Source: Bacillus aquiflavi (GTDB taxonomy: Bacteria; Bacillota; Bacilli; Bacillales; Cytobacillaceae). From it: a stretch of 64,000 nucleotides of DNA. The notes below the pieces were generated by a model. That model was not told where the DNA came from. It made no database searches and worked only from the letters and a program-made list of their open reading frames with translations. Shown here one piece after another: positions 50,554-60,150 of the stretch. Numbering within the stretch: position 1 is the first letter of the stretch; every line of letters begins with the position of its first letter. Position numbers and translations under genes: made by a program. The DNA lies in NCBI RefSeq assembly GCF_019915265.1, contig NZ_CP082780.1, positions 62,001 to 126,000 on the forward strand, in the 5' to 3' direction.

Positions 50554-52698
50554 ATGCTAAAACTCAAAAAAATCCCATTCATCATGTTGATTATGTTGAT
50601 CTTTTTAGGAGGATGTCAAATGGAAAAAAAGGAACAATCATTGTTACCAAAAGATATGGATCCAAAAGATTTGCCAAAAGGCCGCGCATTTGAAGATGAG
50701 TCCACAAGAAGCTTTCTCCAATCAACAGAAGAAATGATGCCTGGGTACTACCCATTTTTATCACAAAACGGGAAATATACAATGGCGTTTCCACGGGAAG
50801 GGTTAACGAATGAAAGAGCGTATGCATCTAGAGAAAACCAAGAATCTTTAAATATCGCTGTTTGGGAAGAAGACGCTGATATTTTTGCCGATATACAAGT
50901 TAAATATTATAGTTATTTTAATCCTGGGCACGAGGATATAGATAAGGGAGCATTAGAAGCAATGATGGGGACGGAATTAAATTTTGAAGAAGTGAAAGGG
51001 GATGGGCAAACTTTATATGTATCTTTTTTTCAAGATGAAAAGGAAGCTGAAAGTGATGATGATATATATGGTTATGTAGGTTACTTACAAAACGATAGAG
51101 ATGCTGGTGGCATTGATCTATTATACCAATCTTTTTGTCAAAAAAATTGTGAACAATTAAAAGAAAAAGATTTAAAACAAGCATATAAGTGGATTACCTC
51201 GGTAAAATTTGTTCATGAGAAAACAGAAAGGGGGGGAAAACTGATGGAACCGCAAGTATTGCTGACGAAAGAAATGCGTATGCGTATTATAGAGCTAGAA
51301 TATTTAGATTTGCCGAAAGAAAAGTATATTCAAGAAATTGAACGGATTTATATTGAAGAGACGGGCGAGCGACTACCGGCAACGATTGAGCTGATGAGTT
51401 CGTCAGAATCTGAAGCGTTAAAGAATGATCCATCAGGATATGATGGTACTGCGATTCATTTTGTTTCTGAAGATAAGACGATTAACGAAGTTTATGTCGT
51501 ATCTGAAGGATCGCAAGGTTTAATTGATTGGGATTATAATTTGAAAGCGATGCTTGCAGGGCTTGATGCTGCGCAAGCTAGGGCAACTCATAAATTTACA
51601 AAGGATGCATTAAAAAAGTTTGGTTTTGAGATTGACCCTAAAAAGGAGGATTATCCCATTCCTGTAATAGGTTTATCCCATTCACTTGCTCATAATAATA
51701 ATACTACTGCTCATTTAATTTATAATACATTTACAAGTGTGTATAGTGTCAACGGTGCTCAAACAAATTATTATCAGCTGTTTTTTGCTGATCGTAAGTT
51801 TAGAAATAGGTTATTCGAATTATATCCAATCTTGAGAACAGACCGTTTTAAAATCCACTCTCTTAATCCTAAAAAGCTCGAGAAAATAGCTTTACAGTTT
51901 TATGGAGAGAAAGCGAAAAATATTCACCAAGATATTTCTATAGATGATCCGTTATATGCTGCTAGTTCTGTCAGAGGGTTTTTTGAATTCGGAAATATTA
52001 TTAAACATGATACGAACAAAAAATTTCCTGGCTTAAGAGAGTTAATTGAAAAAATTCCTGATGATGTTGTGATGCAGCTCCAACGCCATGCGATTGATTA
52101 TACAATTGCTTCAAAAAAAGCAGGTGGAATCGACCAAGTATTAAAAGATTTAGTAGGGATTGATATGAAGCTTTTGGAAAATATAAAGAAAAGTAAAGCC
52201 ACTTATTTTAAAAAACAAGCTGAATTTTCCGAAATGGTTGTAAATGTGAACAAAAAACTGCCGGATTTACTCAAAACAGTGCAAATCATCACGGGCAATA
52301 GTGATAAAATATTTTCTGAATTAATGAAAGCTGGTTATATTACAAAAGAACAAAAGAATGATTTAATTGAGATCTTTGCGGGAATCGAGAAAGATTTATT
52401 AGATATGGAAAAAAGTATTAGACATATGGATAGTGTAAGGAAGCTTCCCTTAAATGCGGGATATATGAGTGCGGTAATCGGAACAGACGTTGGAACTTAT
52501 TTAAAGGGACTTAAAAAGTATGAGTCATTGATGGCTTATTTTGAAGCTTTAAAAAAATATAAAAAAATATTGAATCAGATTGGTCATAGTCATAGTATCG
52601 CGGAAATGCTCGAAAGTTTTCAGTTTGACGGAAAGAAATATGCTGGGACAGATATGCTCCTTGCTACTTCTCGTGGCGGAAGAGAGAGCTTTGGGTAA
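50554..52698 (+). CDS. Cassette 3 lipoprotein read through into full-length DUF6792-like protein
   Basis: The open frame joins a lipoprotein (50554 to about 51243) to a DUF6792-like protein (ATG 51244, 484 residues). The joint is a run of seven G (51231-51237); with six G the lipoprotein would stop at TGA overlapping the ATG, as in copies 1 and 2. Two separate, coupled proteins are therefore likely. The second has a lipase-like nucleophile region, VIGLSHSLAHNNNT (a G-x-S-x-S variant of GxSxG), a helical C-terminal half and GGRESFG at the end. Enzyme activity and target are unknown. The two helical genes that follow suggest a secreted effector module. Confidence 0.7.
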   Translation: MLKLKKIPFIMLIMLIFLGGCQMEKKEQSLLPKDMDPKDLPKGRAFEDESTRSFLQSTEEMMPGYYPFLSQNGKYTMAFPREGLTNERAYASRENQESLNIAVWEEDADIFADIQVKYYSYFNPGHEDIDKGALEAMMGTELNFEEVKGDGQTLYVSFFQDEKEAESDDDIYGYVGYLQNDRDAGGIDLLYQSFCQKNCEQLKEKDLKQAYKWITSVKFVHEKTERGGKLMEPQVLLTKEMRMRIIELEYLDLPKEKYIQEIERIYIEETGERLPATIELMSSSESEALKNDPSGYDGTAIHFVSEDKTINEVYVVSEGSQGLIDWDYNLKAMLAGLDAAQARATHKFTKDALKKFGFEIDPKKEDYPIPVIGLSHSLAHNNNTTAHLIYNTFTSVYSVNGAQTNYYQLFFADRKFRNRLFELYPILRTDRFKIHSLNPKKLEKIALQFYGEKAKNIHQDISIDDPLYAASSVRGFFEFGNIIKHDTNKKFPGLRELIEKIPDDVVMQLQRHAIDYTIASKKAGGIDQVLKDLVGIDMKLLENIKKSKATYFKKQAEFSEMVVNVNKKLPDLLKTVQIITGNSDKIFSELMKAGYITKEQKNDLIEIFAGIEKDLLDMEKSIRHMDSVRKLPLNAGYMSAVIGTDVGTYLKGLKKYESLMAYFEALKKYKKILNQIGHSHSIAEMLESFQFDGKKYAGTDMLLATSRGGRESFG

Positions 52699-52739
52699 AT
52701 ATTTCTGCAACTATTAATATGTATGTAAAAGGAAAAACG

Positions 52740-53123
52740 ATGTTAGAAGAGAAAAAACAACAAGTTAGTCGTTTTATCCAAGTACTCGATCGAGAAATAT
52801 ATGAATGCTATGATCAGTGGAGGACAAATACAATTCGTAAAATTGACCATATGGAGCAGTCCCCATCTAGTTATACAAGACTTTTTCATCAATACGGGTT
52901 TTCTCCGATGTATCATCGAACAATAACAAAATTAAATATTCATGAAAATATATCTCCGATGAGAAATATGGATATGAGTGTTGAAATAAATAAACTAAAT
53001 GAATCTGTCGAGCGGGGATTTATATATATTGAGAAATATCGAAAAGCGATTGAGGAGTTGTTTGACGAAGAAATGAGAGTCGCCCAAAGATTTGATTTAG
53101 CAGAGGTGGTCTACAATGGATAA
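52740..53123 (+). CDS. Small helical protein 1 of the DUF6792 module
   Basis: A 127-residue, charged, mostly helical protein without membrane segment or cysteine. ATG 52740 (LEEKKQQVSRFIQVLDRE) is chosen because AAAAGGA lies 7 bp before it. It overlaps the next gene by 8 bp. Size and composition recall the WXG100-like or LXG-associated partner proteins that accompany secreted toxins of Firmicutes, but no diagnostic motif is present. Family not recognised. Confidence 0.6.
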   Translation: MLEEKKQQVSRFIQVLDREIYECYDQWRTNTIRKIDHMEQSPSSYTRLFHQYGFSPMYHRTITKLNIHENISPMRNMDMSVEINKLNESVERGFIYIEKYRKAIEELFDEEMRVAQRFDLAEVVYNG

Positions 53124-53457
53124 TGAACGTTCAATTAAAGTAACTGAAAGAATATTTGAATTGCAAAATTTTGATCATAAAAAGCCAATTTTAAACTATT
53201 ACGTAGACTACTTCTTTCAAGTTGATAGTCAGTTTTTTACTCTTTTTCACAATTTGATTATTAATGAGCAACAAAAGGGGGAAATAGTTGAAGCAATGAA
53301 GGAGGAATCGTTAAACTTTGCAAAGGAAAATATTTTATTATTAAATCATTTGGAAAGCCGGGTAGATGAGCTTGTACGTGAATTAGAATCCCAAATTAAT
53401 GAAATGAACTTACAAGATATGACGATTACATATAAGGAGCATGTGAAAGATTCATAG
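53116..53457 (+). CDS. Small helical protein 2 of the DUF6792 module
   Basis: A 113-residue helical protein (KVTERIFELQNFDHKKPILN, later LESRVDELVRELESQINEMN with a coiled-coil pattern). It overlaps the upstream gene and so belongs to the same operon as the DUF6792-like protein. No W-x-G motif is seen. It may be a chaperone or export partner of the effector; this is inferred from context alone. Confidence 0.6.
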   Translation: MDNERSIKVTERIFELQNFDHKKPILNYYVDYFFQVDSQFFTLFHNLIINEQQKGEIVEAMKEESLNFAKENILLLNHLESRVDELVRELESQINEMNLQDMTITYKEHVKDS

Positions 53458-53659
53458 AGATCGAGATCATGCTAGTTTGATAAGTTAAAAGCCCATATGG
53501 ATTCATCATTTGAATCCTTTTTGAATCAAAAGTATAGGCAGAATTTTCAGTTTGACATCTTCAGAATTTCCTCGACAATCATATTTTCTTTTGAATCCCT
53601 ATCTTTTTAGAAGCCGAAAGTTTCAGCTTAATCCATATTTATATAATAAGTCATTACCC

Positions 53660-53697
53660 AATAGCTTCCCCCTTAATAAAGAAGGAGAAGCTATTAG
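53660..53697. terminator. Bidirectional terminator between convergent genes
   Basis: AATAGCTTC (53660-53668) pairs with GAAGCTATT (53687-53695), with an inner CCCCTT/AAGGAG pairing. It lies next to the methyltransferase stop on the other strand. Confidence 0.7.
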
Positions 53698-53698
53698 T

Positions 53699-54454
53699 TT
53701 ACTTACGAGCAGTGACTCGCAGCCTTCGGTAATCGGCTATCCATTTGCCTTTATGATACAATTTCTCTGCTAATTTTTTCTCGGTTGTATCATACACGGT
53801 TTGGTTTTCCTTTTCTGTCAGATGAGCAAGTAAGCTTTGACTAAACATATCTAGCCAATTCCGAAGCCCCTCTTTTCCGTCTAATTCTGTAGGACGATCA
53901 TACAATTCAATTGTATCGACGGTAAATCCAGCTTGCTCTAATAAGGCATGATATGCTAAGGGAGTAGGAAAATACCATGGAAACTGATCTTCTCGATACT
54001 CTAATTGCATTTCTTCTATTGTTGCTTTAATTGCTTGGACAATTGAAGCAATGTTACCAGCACCGCCTAATTCAACGATTAAGCGTCCCCCGGGCTTTAA
54101 TACTTGAAACATTTTTCCAACGGCAGTTTTTGCTTCTTTAACCCAATGTAATGCGGCATTTGAAAAGATAGCATCATATTTTGCGACTTCTTCAAGCTTT
54201 GTTACATTTTTTCCATGAAATAGGAGATTTGGATATTTTGCTTTTGCTTGCTGAATCATTTCTTCGGAAGTATCTATCCCTATGATATGAGCTCCTGATG
54301 CCGCAATCTGATTTGCTAAATCACCCGTCCCGCAACCAATATCTAAAATCGTCTCTCCAGCTTGGGCATTTAATAAATGAATGAGTCTTTCACCGTATTT
54401 TGTGACAAATTCGTGTTTATCATCATACAACTGAGCATTCCATTTGTTATTCAT
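53699..54454 (-). CDS. Class I SAM-dependent methyltransferase
   Basis: A 251-residue methyltransferase with motif I TILDIGCGTGDLANQIA (about 37-53), the acidic GIDTSEEMI, KYDAIFSNAALHWV and LKPGGRLIVELGG. The order and spacing resemble trans-aconitate methyltransferase-like proteins. The substrate is unknown. The second ATG (54454) is preferred because AGAGGG touches the first ATG. It is convergent with the DUF6792 module. Confidence 0.9.
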   Translation of the reverse strand: MNNKWNAQLYDDKHEFVTKYGERLIHLLNAQAGETILDIGCGTGDLANQIAASGAHIIGIDTSEEMIQQAKAKYPNLLFHGKNVTKLEEVAKYDAIFSNAALHWVKEAKTAVGKMFQVLKPGGRLIVELGGAGNIASIVQAIKATIEEMQLEYREDQFPWYFPTPLAYHALLEQAGFTVDTIELYDRPTELDGKEGLRNWLDMFSQSLLAHLTEKENQTVYDTTEKKLAEKLYHKGKWIADYRRLRVTARK

Positions 54455-54655
54455 TTTCATCCCTCTTTGTCCTATTTTAAAACAAGCTAAGTCGAAACAA
54501 AAATAAAAGCGTCATTAAATAAATGTCAAGGGTGAAGATGATCTAGTATGCACATAATACCACATCGTAGCTATTAGTCCTTTTCTAAAAATCAGCCAAA
54601 TGGATGAGAGATCACTTTCGACTTATTATATATAATGATGTTGGAGGGATGAGTC

Positions 54656-55303
54656 ATGAAGATTGAACAGCTAGAAATTTTTATTTCAAATTTTAAGGAA
54701 ACAGTTTCTTTCTATAAAGATATGATGCAATTTGAAAGTCTATCAATGACAAGTAAGACTGCTTCGTTCCAAGCAGGTGAGAGTATTTTTACAATCCATC
54801 AAAATGAGGAGGATCGTTATTACTATCACTTCGCTTTTAATATTCCCGCAAATTTTTTCAAACAAGCGAAAGCATGGATAAAGGAGCGTGTGCCTTTGCT
54901 AACAGAAGATGGTGTTGATGAAGTGGATTTTAAATATGTAAAAGCAAACGCGCTTTACTTTGAAGACCCAGCAGGTAATATTGTGGAATTTATTGCAAGG
55001 CGTGAAACCTCACCACCTGCCACAGATTCCATATTTTCATCTAAACACATTTTAGGAGTAAGTGAGATAGGCATTTCTGCAAACGAGATCAAGCATTATG
55101 CTGATCAATTGATCGAGATGGGTATTCCGCAAAGAGATAATAGACCTTTATCGAATAAAAATTTGAATTTTATGGGTGAATATGAAGATGGGGTATTCAT
55201 TATTTTAGGTCCGATCGGGAGAAGATGGTTATTTTCGCACAAAACGGGTATGGATACACCTGTTATCATAAAAACAAATCGAGGAACAATTAAAAATTTA
55301 TGA
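54656..55303 (+). CDS. VOC-fold (glyoxalase-like) protein with two domains
   Basis: A 215-residue protein. The first VOC unit starts IEQLEIFISNFKETVSFYKD and ends ALYFEDPAGNIVEFIARRE. The second starts HILGVSEIGISANEIKHYAD and ends GVFIILGPIGRRW. This tandem form occurs in many Bacillus proteins of unknown substrate. Metal ligands could be E in VEFIA, but a full set is not evident. It has its own GGAGGG ribosome-binding site. Confidence 0.8.
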   Translation: MKIEQLEIFISNFKETVSFYKDMMQFESLSMTSKTASFQAGESIFTIHQNEEDRYYYHFAFNIPANFFKQAKAWIKERVPLLTEDGVDEVDFKYVKANALYFEDPAGNIVEFIARRETSPPATDSIFSSKHILGVSEIGISANEIKHYADQLIEMGIPQRDNRPLSNKNLNFMGEYEDGVFIILGPIGRRWLFSHKTGMDTPVIIKTNRGTIKNL

Positions 55304-55515
55304 ATAAGCTCCTTTTATACTTAGAAAAGTAATGCGATATATTCATCGATATTTTGAAAATATTTATTCGTTAATACAGTCATATATCCCTATTTAAACG
55401 ATATATTTAATGGTTTAAAGGGGATTTTTAAATTTTATAGTTTTCAATGCTTTATTGTCGCAATAAGCTTTAAGCAGTATGTATAATACTCATAAAGGTA
55501 TATGGAGGTGATAAG

Positions 55516-55950
55516 ATGAAAGAACAATCATTTCATAATCATACACGGTATCAGCCGCTACAGCATTTTATTTGGCTGCCTTTAAGTCTCAGCATGTTAG
55601 TTTGTACGATCGGATACGTTATCTATCAAATCATGAATGATGCATTTTCACTGCAATTATTGTTTTTATTAGGATTAGTCGTACTGGCCATTATTCCGGG
55701 AATGCTTGCACGCATTTATGCCATTACATTGCAAGATCGTCTTATTCGTACAGAAGAACAGTTGCGATACTATATGCTGACAAAGAAACGGATCGATCCT
55801 CGGATTACGATAAAACAAATGATTGCCCTTCTATTTGCTTCTGATGAGGAATATGTGAGATTAGTCGACCGAGCTGTTGCCGAAAACCTTTCCCCTCGTG
55901 AAATAAAGCGAGAAATTCATGTTTGGAGAAGAGATGATCATCGAGTATGA
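55516..55950 (+). CDS. DUF6526-type membrane protein
   Basis: A 144-residue protein with two TM helices (about 20-42 and 46-68) and a cytosolic C-terminal domain (RLIRTEEQLRYYMLTKKRID, later LSPREIKREIHVWRRDDHR). The combination matches DUF6526 proteins of Bacillaceae, whose function is unknown. The ribosome-binding site is GGAGGTG. It lies 36 bp upstream of an MFS gene in the same direction. Confidence 0.75.
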   Translation: MKEQSFHNHTRYQPLQHFIWLPLSLSMLVCTIGYVIYQIMNDAFSLQLLFLLGLVVLAIIPGMLARIYAITLQDRLIRTEEQLRYYMLTKKRIDPRITIKQMIALLFASDEEYVRLVDRAVAENLSPREIKREIHVWRRDDHRV

Positions 55951-55986
55951 ATAGTTTAATGCAATTGGAATTAGAAAGGACTTGTT

Positions 55987-57285
55987 ATGAAAAAGAATCA
56001 TTCGATGGAAATGTCACAGTATGGTCATTCAATAGAGGCGAAACAAAAGTTATATAAGCGGTCTTTATTCGTCGTTGTCATGTCGCAAATTTTTGGCGGA
56101 GCGGGACTGGCGGCAGGGATTACAGTCGGTGCACTTATCGCTCGAGATATGTTGGAAACAGAAAGCTTTGCTGGTTTGCCCGCTGCATTATTTACGCTCG
56201 GATCTGCGCTTGCTGCTTTTATCGTTGGCAGACTGTCACAGCGGTTTGGCCGTCGTTATGGGTTGTCAATTGGCTTCATTACTGGGGGAATCGGTGCCAT
56301 CGGTGTTATTGTTGCCGCTGTAATGGATCATGTATTTCTACTATTTCTTGCTTTATTTGTTTATGGTGCCGGGACTTCGACGAATTTACAAGCACGTTAT
56401 GCTGGAACTGATTTGGCTAACGAAAAGCAACGTGGGACAGCGGTAAGTATTGCCATGGTATCGACGACTTTTGGTGCGGTGGCAGGACCCAATTTAGTGA
56501 CGCCGATGGGGAAAGTTGCGGCGGCGATCGGAATCCCAGTTTTAGCAGGTCCATTTATTTTAGCGGCCGTAGCTTATTTATTAGCGGGTCTGACGTTGTT
56601 TATCTATTTACGCCCTGACCCTTTTTTAGTGGCAAGAGCGATTGCGGCTGAACAAGAACAACGAAATCAGGTGCAAGAAGTACTGCAAAGTAAAGTGAAC
56701 AAAATTGGTGTTTTCGTCGGTGGGTTAGTACTCGTCTTATCGCATGTCGTGATGGTGGCGATTATGACAATGACACCAATTCATATGCAAAATCATGGAA
56801 CTGGATTGACAGCGGTCGGCGTTGTGATTGGCCTGCACATTGCAGCGATGTATTTGCCTTCGCTTGGAACAGGTATTTTAGTCGATAAAGTCGGACGTAC
56901 TTTTATGGTGATTGTATCGGGTATCACATTAGCGATTTCGGGATTGATGGCTGCTTTTGCACCAGGTGACTCGCTGTTTTGGCTTACGGCTGCGTTAATG
57001 TTGCTTGGTCTAGGCTGGAATTTTGGCTTAATTAGTGGAACGGCGATTATCGTTGATTCGACCGATATGAAAACTCGTGCAAAAACGCAAGGTTCAGTTG
57101 ATGTATGGGTTGCATTAGGAGGAACAGCAGGGAGCTTATTGTCTGGTGTAATTGTTGCCAACTCAAGCTACAACGTTTTAGGATTTATCGGCACATACTT
57201 AGCGTTGTTGTTAATTCCACTTATTATTTGGGCACGATTAAAAGAAAAGAGAAACGAAAAGAAGCTTGATGATGTAACATACTAA
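55987..57285 (+). CDS. MFS transporter
   Basis: A 432-residue, 12-TM facilitator. Features include FGGAGLAAGITVGALIARDM in TM1, the loop-2 motif GRLSQRFGRRYGLSIG and GILVDKVGRTFMV in the corresponding second-half loop. RYAGTDLANEKQRGTAVSI is typical of a group of putative drug exporters in Bacillus. Substrate unknown. It follows the DUF6526 gene and is likely co-transcribed with it. Confidence 0.88.
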   Translation: MKKNHSMEMSQYGHSIEAKQKLYKRSLFVVVMSQIFGGAGLAAGITVGALIARDMLETESFAGLPAALFTLGSALAAFIVGRLSQRFGRRYGLSIGFITGGIGAIGVIVAAVMDHVFLLFLALFVYGAGTSTNLQARYAGTDLANEKQRGTAVSIAMVSTTFGAVAGPNLVTPMGKVAAAIGIPVLAGPFILAAVAYLLAGLTLFIYLRPDPFLVARAIAAEQEQRNQVQEVLQSKVNKIGVFVGGLVLVLSHVVMVAIMTMTPIHMQNHGTGLTAVGVVIGLHIAAMYLPSLGTGILVDKVGRTFMVIVSGITLAISGLMAAFAPGDSLFWLTAALMLLGLGWNFGLISGTAIIVDSTDMKTRAKTQGSVDVWVALGGTAGSLLSGVIVANSSYNVLGFIGTYLALLLIPLIIWARLKEKRNEKKLDDVTY

Positions 57286-57506
57286 GTGTATGCCTTAAGG
57301 TTATTTCAGCCTGTACCGCATGTGAAGGAATTTGTAAAGTCAACAATTTTACGGAAATAAAAATGGTGATCTCACCTCTTCTAAATGTGAAATGTATAGA
57401 TCGTTGGAAAGATGGAGAATGAAGTTACATCAAATAGCTTGGCAAACTTAAAAAATGAAGTTGAAAAAGGCAAAGGAATTTGAAATAAAAATAAATTTTT
57501 TTTTTT

Positions 57507-57552
57507 AACCTCCTCAGGTACGTGTAAAAAAGGTAATGAGGAGGTTTTAATT
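57507..57552 (+). terminator. Rho-independent terminator in the gap before the oxidase gene
   Basis: AACCTCCTCA (57507-57516) pairs with TGAGGAGGTT (57537-57546), followed by TTAATTT. The remaining gap, 57286-57653, shows no gene. Confidence 0.75.
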
Positions 57553-57653
57553 TGGAAAAAACTTGACTCAATTTGTTAAAAGAATCTGCATTAATTTTGC
57601 AAGTTTTTTTAGTAACCTATGAAGTAATAACAGATTGAGAGGGAGTATTTAAA

Positions 57654-59156
57654 ATGAAACGACGAGGTCAAATTTTTGCTGTATTAATGGGGGTGCTTAT
57701 GATTAGTGGATGCAGCAGTGAAGCTCTGCAAGGTGAACAATTTAGAGAAGAGCGATACGGCGGAATGCATCAAAATATGATGAAAGGACAGATGAATCAT
57801 CAGATGCAAGGGCATATGGATCACGATAATGTCACTCGTTTAGAAGATTCAACAGGGACGAATGAGCTGCTCATCCCTCCATTATTAGAACGTGATGAAA
57901 ATGGCGAGGTAACTTACACAGTTACAGCTCAAAAAGGAGAAACGTCCATTTTTAAAGATGCGAAAACAGAGACATATGGATACAATGGCGATTTTTTAGG
58001 ACCGGTTTTACGATTAAATAAAGGTGAACATGTAAAAATTCGAACTGTCAATGAACTGGACGAAGAAACGACCTTTCATTGGCATGGTTTAGAAGTTGCG
58101 GGCCATGCTGATGGAGGTCCTCATGCACCTTTAAAGCCTGGTGAAAGTAAAACGATAGAGTTAGATGTAGCGCAAGAAGCTTCTATGCTTTGGTTCCATC
58201 CGCATCCTGAAGGAAAAACAGCAGAACAAGTATACAAAGGATTAGCGGGGTTACTTTATATCGAAGATGGACAATCGGAAAAGCTGGGCTTACCAAATGT
58301 TTACGGTAAAAATGATATTCCGTTAATTTTCCAGGATCGCTTATTTGATGAAAATAAACAATTAAACTATGAAATGTTAATGAATGAAGATGGAACAATT
58401 GGCGATATGTCTTTAATTAATGGAACTTTAAATCCTAAACTATCTGTTCGAAAAGAAAAGGTGCGTCTGCGTTTATTAAATGGTTCGAATGCAAGAAACT
58501 ATACATTTAAGTTAAACAACGGCGGAACTTTTACACAAATTGCAACAGATGGCGGACTGTTAAATGAACCTATTACTCTAAATGAAATTTCATTAACACC
58601 GTCCGAACGAGCAGAAATTATTGTTGATTTTTCAAATGTCGATCCAAGTGATCAACTTGCTTTAGTGAACGAAGATGGCTCTACTCTTTTACCTTTTCAT
58701 GTAGTTGGAGACGAGGGGGAGGAAAGTAATATCCCTGCTCAACTCAATGATGTTACTTTGACAGAAGAAGAGAAAAATTTACCGGTTACAAAAGAAGTCG
58801 AGCTTTTCGGCATGATGGAGCACGTGACGATTAATGGGAAAAAATTCGATCCGAACCGGATTGATTTTACACAAAAACAAGGAGAGACAGAAGTTTGGGA
58901 AATTTATAATAAACCAGATATGATGGGCGGAATGATTCATCCGTTCCATATTCATGGTACACAATTTAAAATTGTTTCAAGAGATGGTAAAGCACCGTCA
59001 GAAAATGAACGCGGCTGGAAAGACAGTATTTCGATTAAGCCGGGAGAAAAAGTTAACATAGCGGTGCAATTTAAACATAAAGGTGTTTACATGTTCCATT
59101 GCCACATTTTAGAACATGAAGATAACGGAATGATGGGACAAATAAAAGTAGAATAA
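57654..59156 (+). CDS. Multicopper oxidase, lipoprotein form
   Basis: A 500-residue oxidase with three cupredoxin domains. A lipoprotein signal (VLMGVLMISGC, Cys near residue 22) is followed by a Met/His-rich stretch (MHQNMMKGQMNHQMQGHMDH) that may bind copper. The copper sites are HWHG (about 144), HPHPEG (about 183), HPFHIHG (about 435) and HCHILEHEDNGMM (about 482). It resembles CueO/CotA-like enzymes and should oxidise Cu(I) or phenols at the outer membrane face. It is alone, with its own ribosome-binding site (GAGAGGGAG) and terminator. Confidence 0.93.
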   Translation: MKRRGQIFAVLMGVLMISGCSSEALQGEQFREERYGGMHQNMMKGQMNHQMQGHMDHDNVTRLEDSTGTNELLIPPLLERDENGEVTYTVTAQKGETSIFKDAKTETYGYNGDFLGPVLRLNKGEHVKIRTVNELDEETTFHWHGLEVAGHADGGPHAPLKPGESKTIELDVAQEASMLWFHPHPEGKTAEQVYKGLAGLLYIEDGQSEKLGLPNVYGKNDIPLIFQDRLFDENKQLNYEMLMNEDGTIGDMSLINGTLNPKLSVRKEKVRLRLLNGSNARNYTFKLNNGGTFTQIATDGGLLNEPITLNEISLTPSERAEIIVDFSNVDPSDQLALVNEDGSTLLPFHVVGDEGEESNIPAQLNDVTLTEEEKNLPVTKEVELFGMMEHVTINGKKFDPNRIDFTQKQGETEVWEIYNKPDMMGGMIHPFHIHGTQFKIVSRDGKAPSENERGWKDSISIKPGEKVNIAVQFKHKGVYMFHCHILEHEDNGMMGQIKVE

Positions 59157-59178
59157 GAAGGAATTCATTGCGAATGGA

Positions 59179-59222
59179 AGCTTGTAGATAAAGTCCTCTT
59201 GGACGATTTACAAGCTTTTTTT
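59179..59222 (+). terminator. Terminator of the multicopper oxidase gene
   Basis: AAGCTTGTA and TTTACAAGCTT frame an inner GTCC/GGAC stem and end in a seven-T run. Confidence 0.85.
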
Positions 59223-59367
59223 GTTGAATTTTTCTGTTAAGTTCATATTTAATTAAATCTATTTTCCACTAGCATTATGAAAAAATGGTTGAAAGTCCAA
59301 TTAATATCATTTAATGTAATAATAGTGGTTTTTTTAATTTTATATTACAGTAAAAACGAGGTGCTAT

Positions 59368-60150
59368 ATGTTCATTCAATATATTAAGGAAGAAACGAGG
59401 AGAGCGTTTTTATCTAAAGAAATGATCCTAGCTGTTCTGCTATCTATTGTGCTTTTTTTTATCGGCATACTAGAAACAATGTCTTGGATTTTTAGTGGTA
59501 GTACTTCAGTGCTCTATGCTTTTTTACAAGGATATAATTCAGGCACTGCTAACTTTCTTATTATAGCATTTCCTTTAATTGTATGCATGCCTTTTGCAAC
59601 TTCTTATAGGATCGATAAATTAACGGGGTTTGACCAGTATCTTCTTATTAGATTAAAAAAAAAACATTATAAAATTATTCGCTGGTTTGTGAATGGCTTT
59701 GCTGGCGGCTTTGCTTTATTTATTGGGCCCTTTATCGGTTTTATCTTCCTCTTTATCTGTAAACTTATTTTTCAATTGCCGATGATAAAAGAGGAGACAG
59801 AAACGGCTGCCTTTTTCAATATAATTGGTATTGATTCGGCGTTTTTAATGATAATGATTATTTTGCTCAATTTATTTATTTGTGGTTTTGTCTTTTCTTC
59901 GTTAGGAATAGGAGTGAGTACGCTGATTAACAATAGATACGTTGCGATGCTCGTACCATTTATATTTCTGATCATTTCTGGAACGATTTTAACCAAGTTA
60001 AATATTTATTTAAATGCATTAACCTTATATGACATTCATCACTTCGGAATGTCTATTATTCAGAAATTAGTCTATTTCAGTATTTTATTAGGGGTTAGTG
60101 GTATTTTGTTTTTTGGAGGAGAAAGGATTAAAGCGCTATGGGAGAGTTGA
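59368..60150 (+). CDS. ABC-2-type membrane protein 1
   Basis: A 260-residue protein with about six TM helices and a cytosolic N-terminus (IQYIKEETRRAFLSKEMILA). The fold resembles permeases of ABC-2 exporters. It overlaps the next membrane gene by 13 bp. A similar protein and an ABC ATPase lie past the IS110 gene, so it was probably part of one transporter operon. I cannot name the substrate; bacteriocin immunity transporters have this layout. Confidence 0.7.
   Translation: MFIQYIKEETRRAFLSKEMILAVLLSIVLFFIGILETMSWIFSGSTSVLYAFLQGYNSGTANFLIIAFPLIVCMPFATSYRIDKLTGFDQYLLIRLKKKHYKIIRWFVNGFAGGFALFIGPFIGFIFLFICKLIFQLPMIKEETETAAFFNIIGIDSAFLMIMIILLNLFICGFVFSSLGIGVSTLINNRYVAMLVPFIFLIISGTILTKLNIYLNALTLYDIHHFGMSIIQKLVYFSILLGVSGILFFGGERIKALWES

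Larger units (their letters stand above)
48130..51480 (+). repeat. Three tandem copies of a 1.2-kb lipoprotein cassette
   Basis: The upstream sequence ATGATGATACGATATTTATC recurs at 48130, 49328 and 50505, giving periods of 1198 and 1177 bp. Each unit has a lipoprotein gene and the start of a DUF6792-like gene. Units 1 and 2 end with a shared 200-bp spacer (beginning CATTTGGCCATTTATTTTAT near 49136 and 50312). Unit 3 runs into the full-length gene. Units differ in patches, as after recombination. Confidence 0.9.

Noticed and set aside
48526-51184. Repeated minus-strand 88-94-codon frames opposite the three lipoprotein copies
   Set aside because: They recur only because the cassettes are repeated; no start signal and no protein-like composition apart from His/Leu bias caused by the opposite strand.
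48130-51480. Regular repeats considered as a CRISPR-like array
   Set aside because: The repeat unit is 1.2 kb and coding; there are no short repeats with unique spacers.
53552-53773. Plus-strand 73-codon frame after the DUF6792 module
   Set aside because: It overlaps a terminator and the end of the convergent methyltransferase gene and has no ribosome-binding site.
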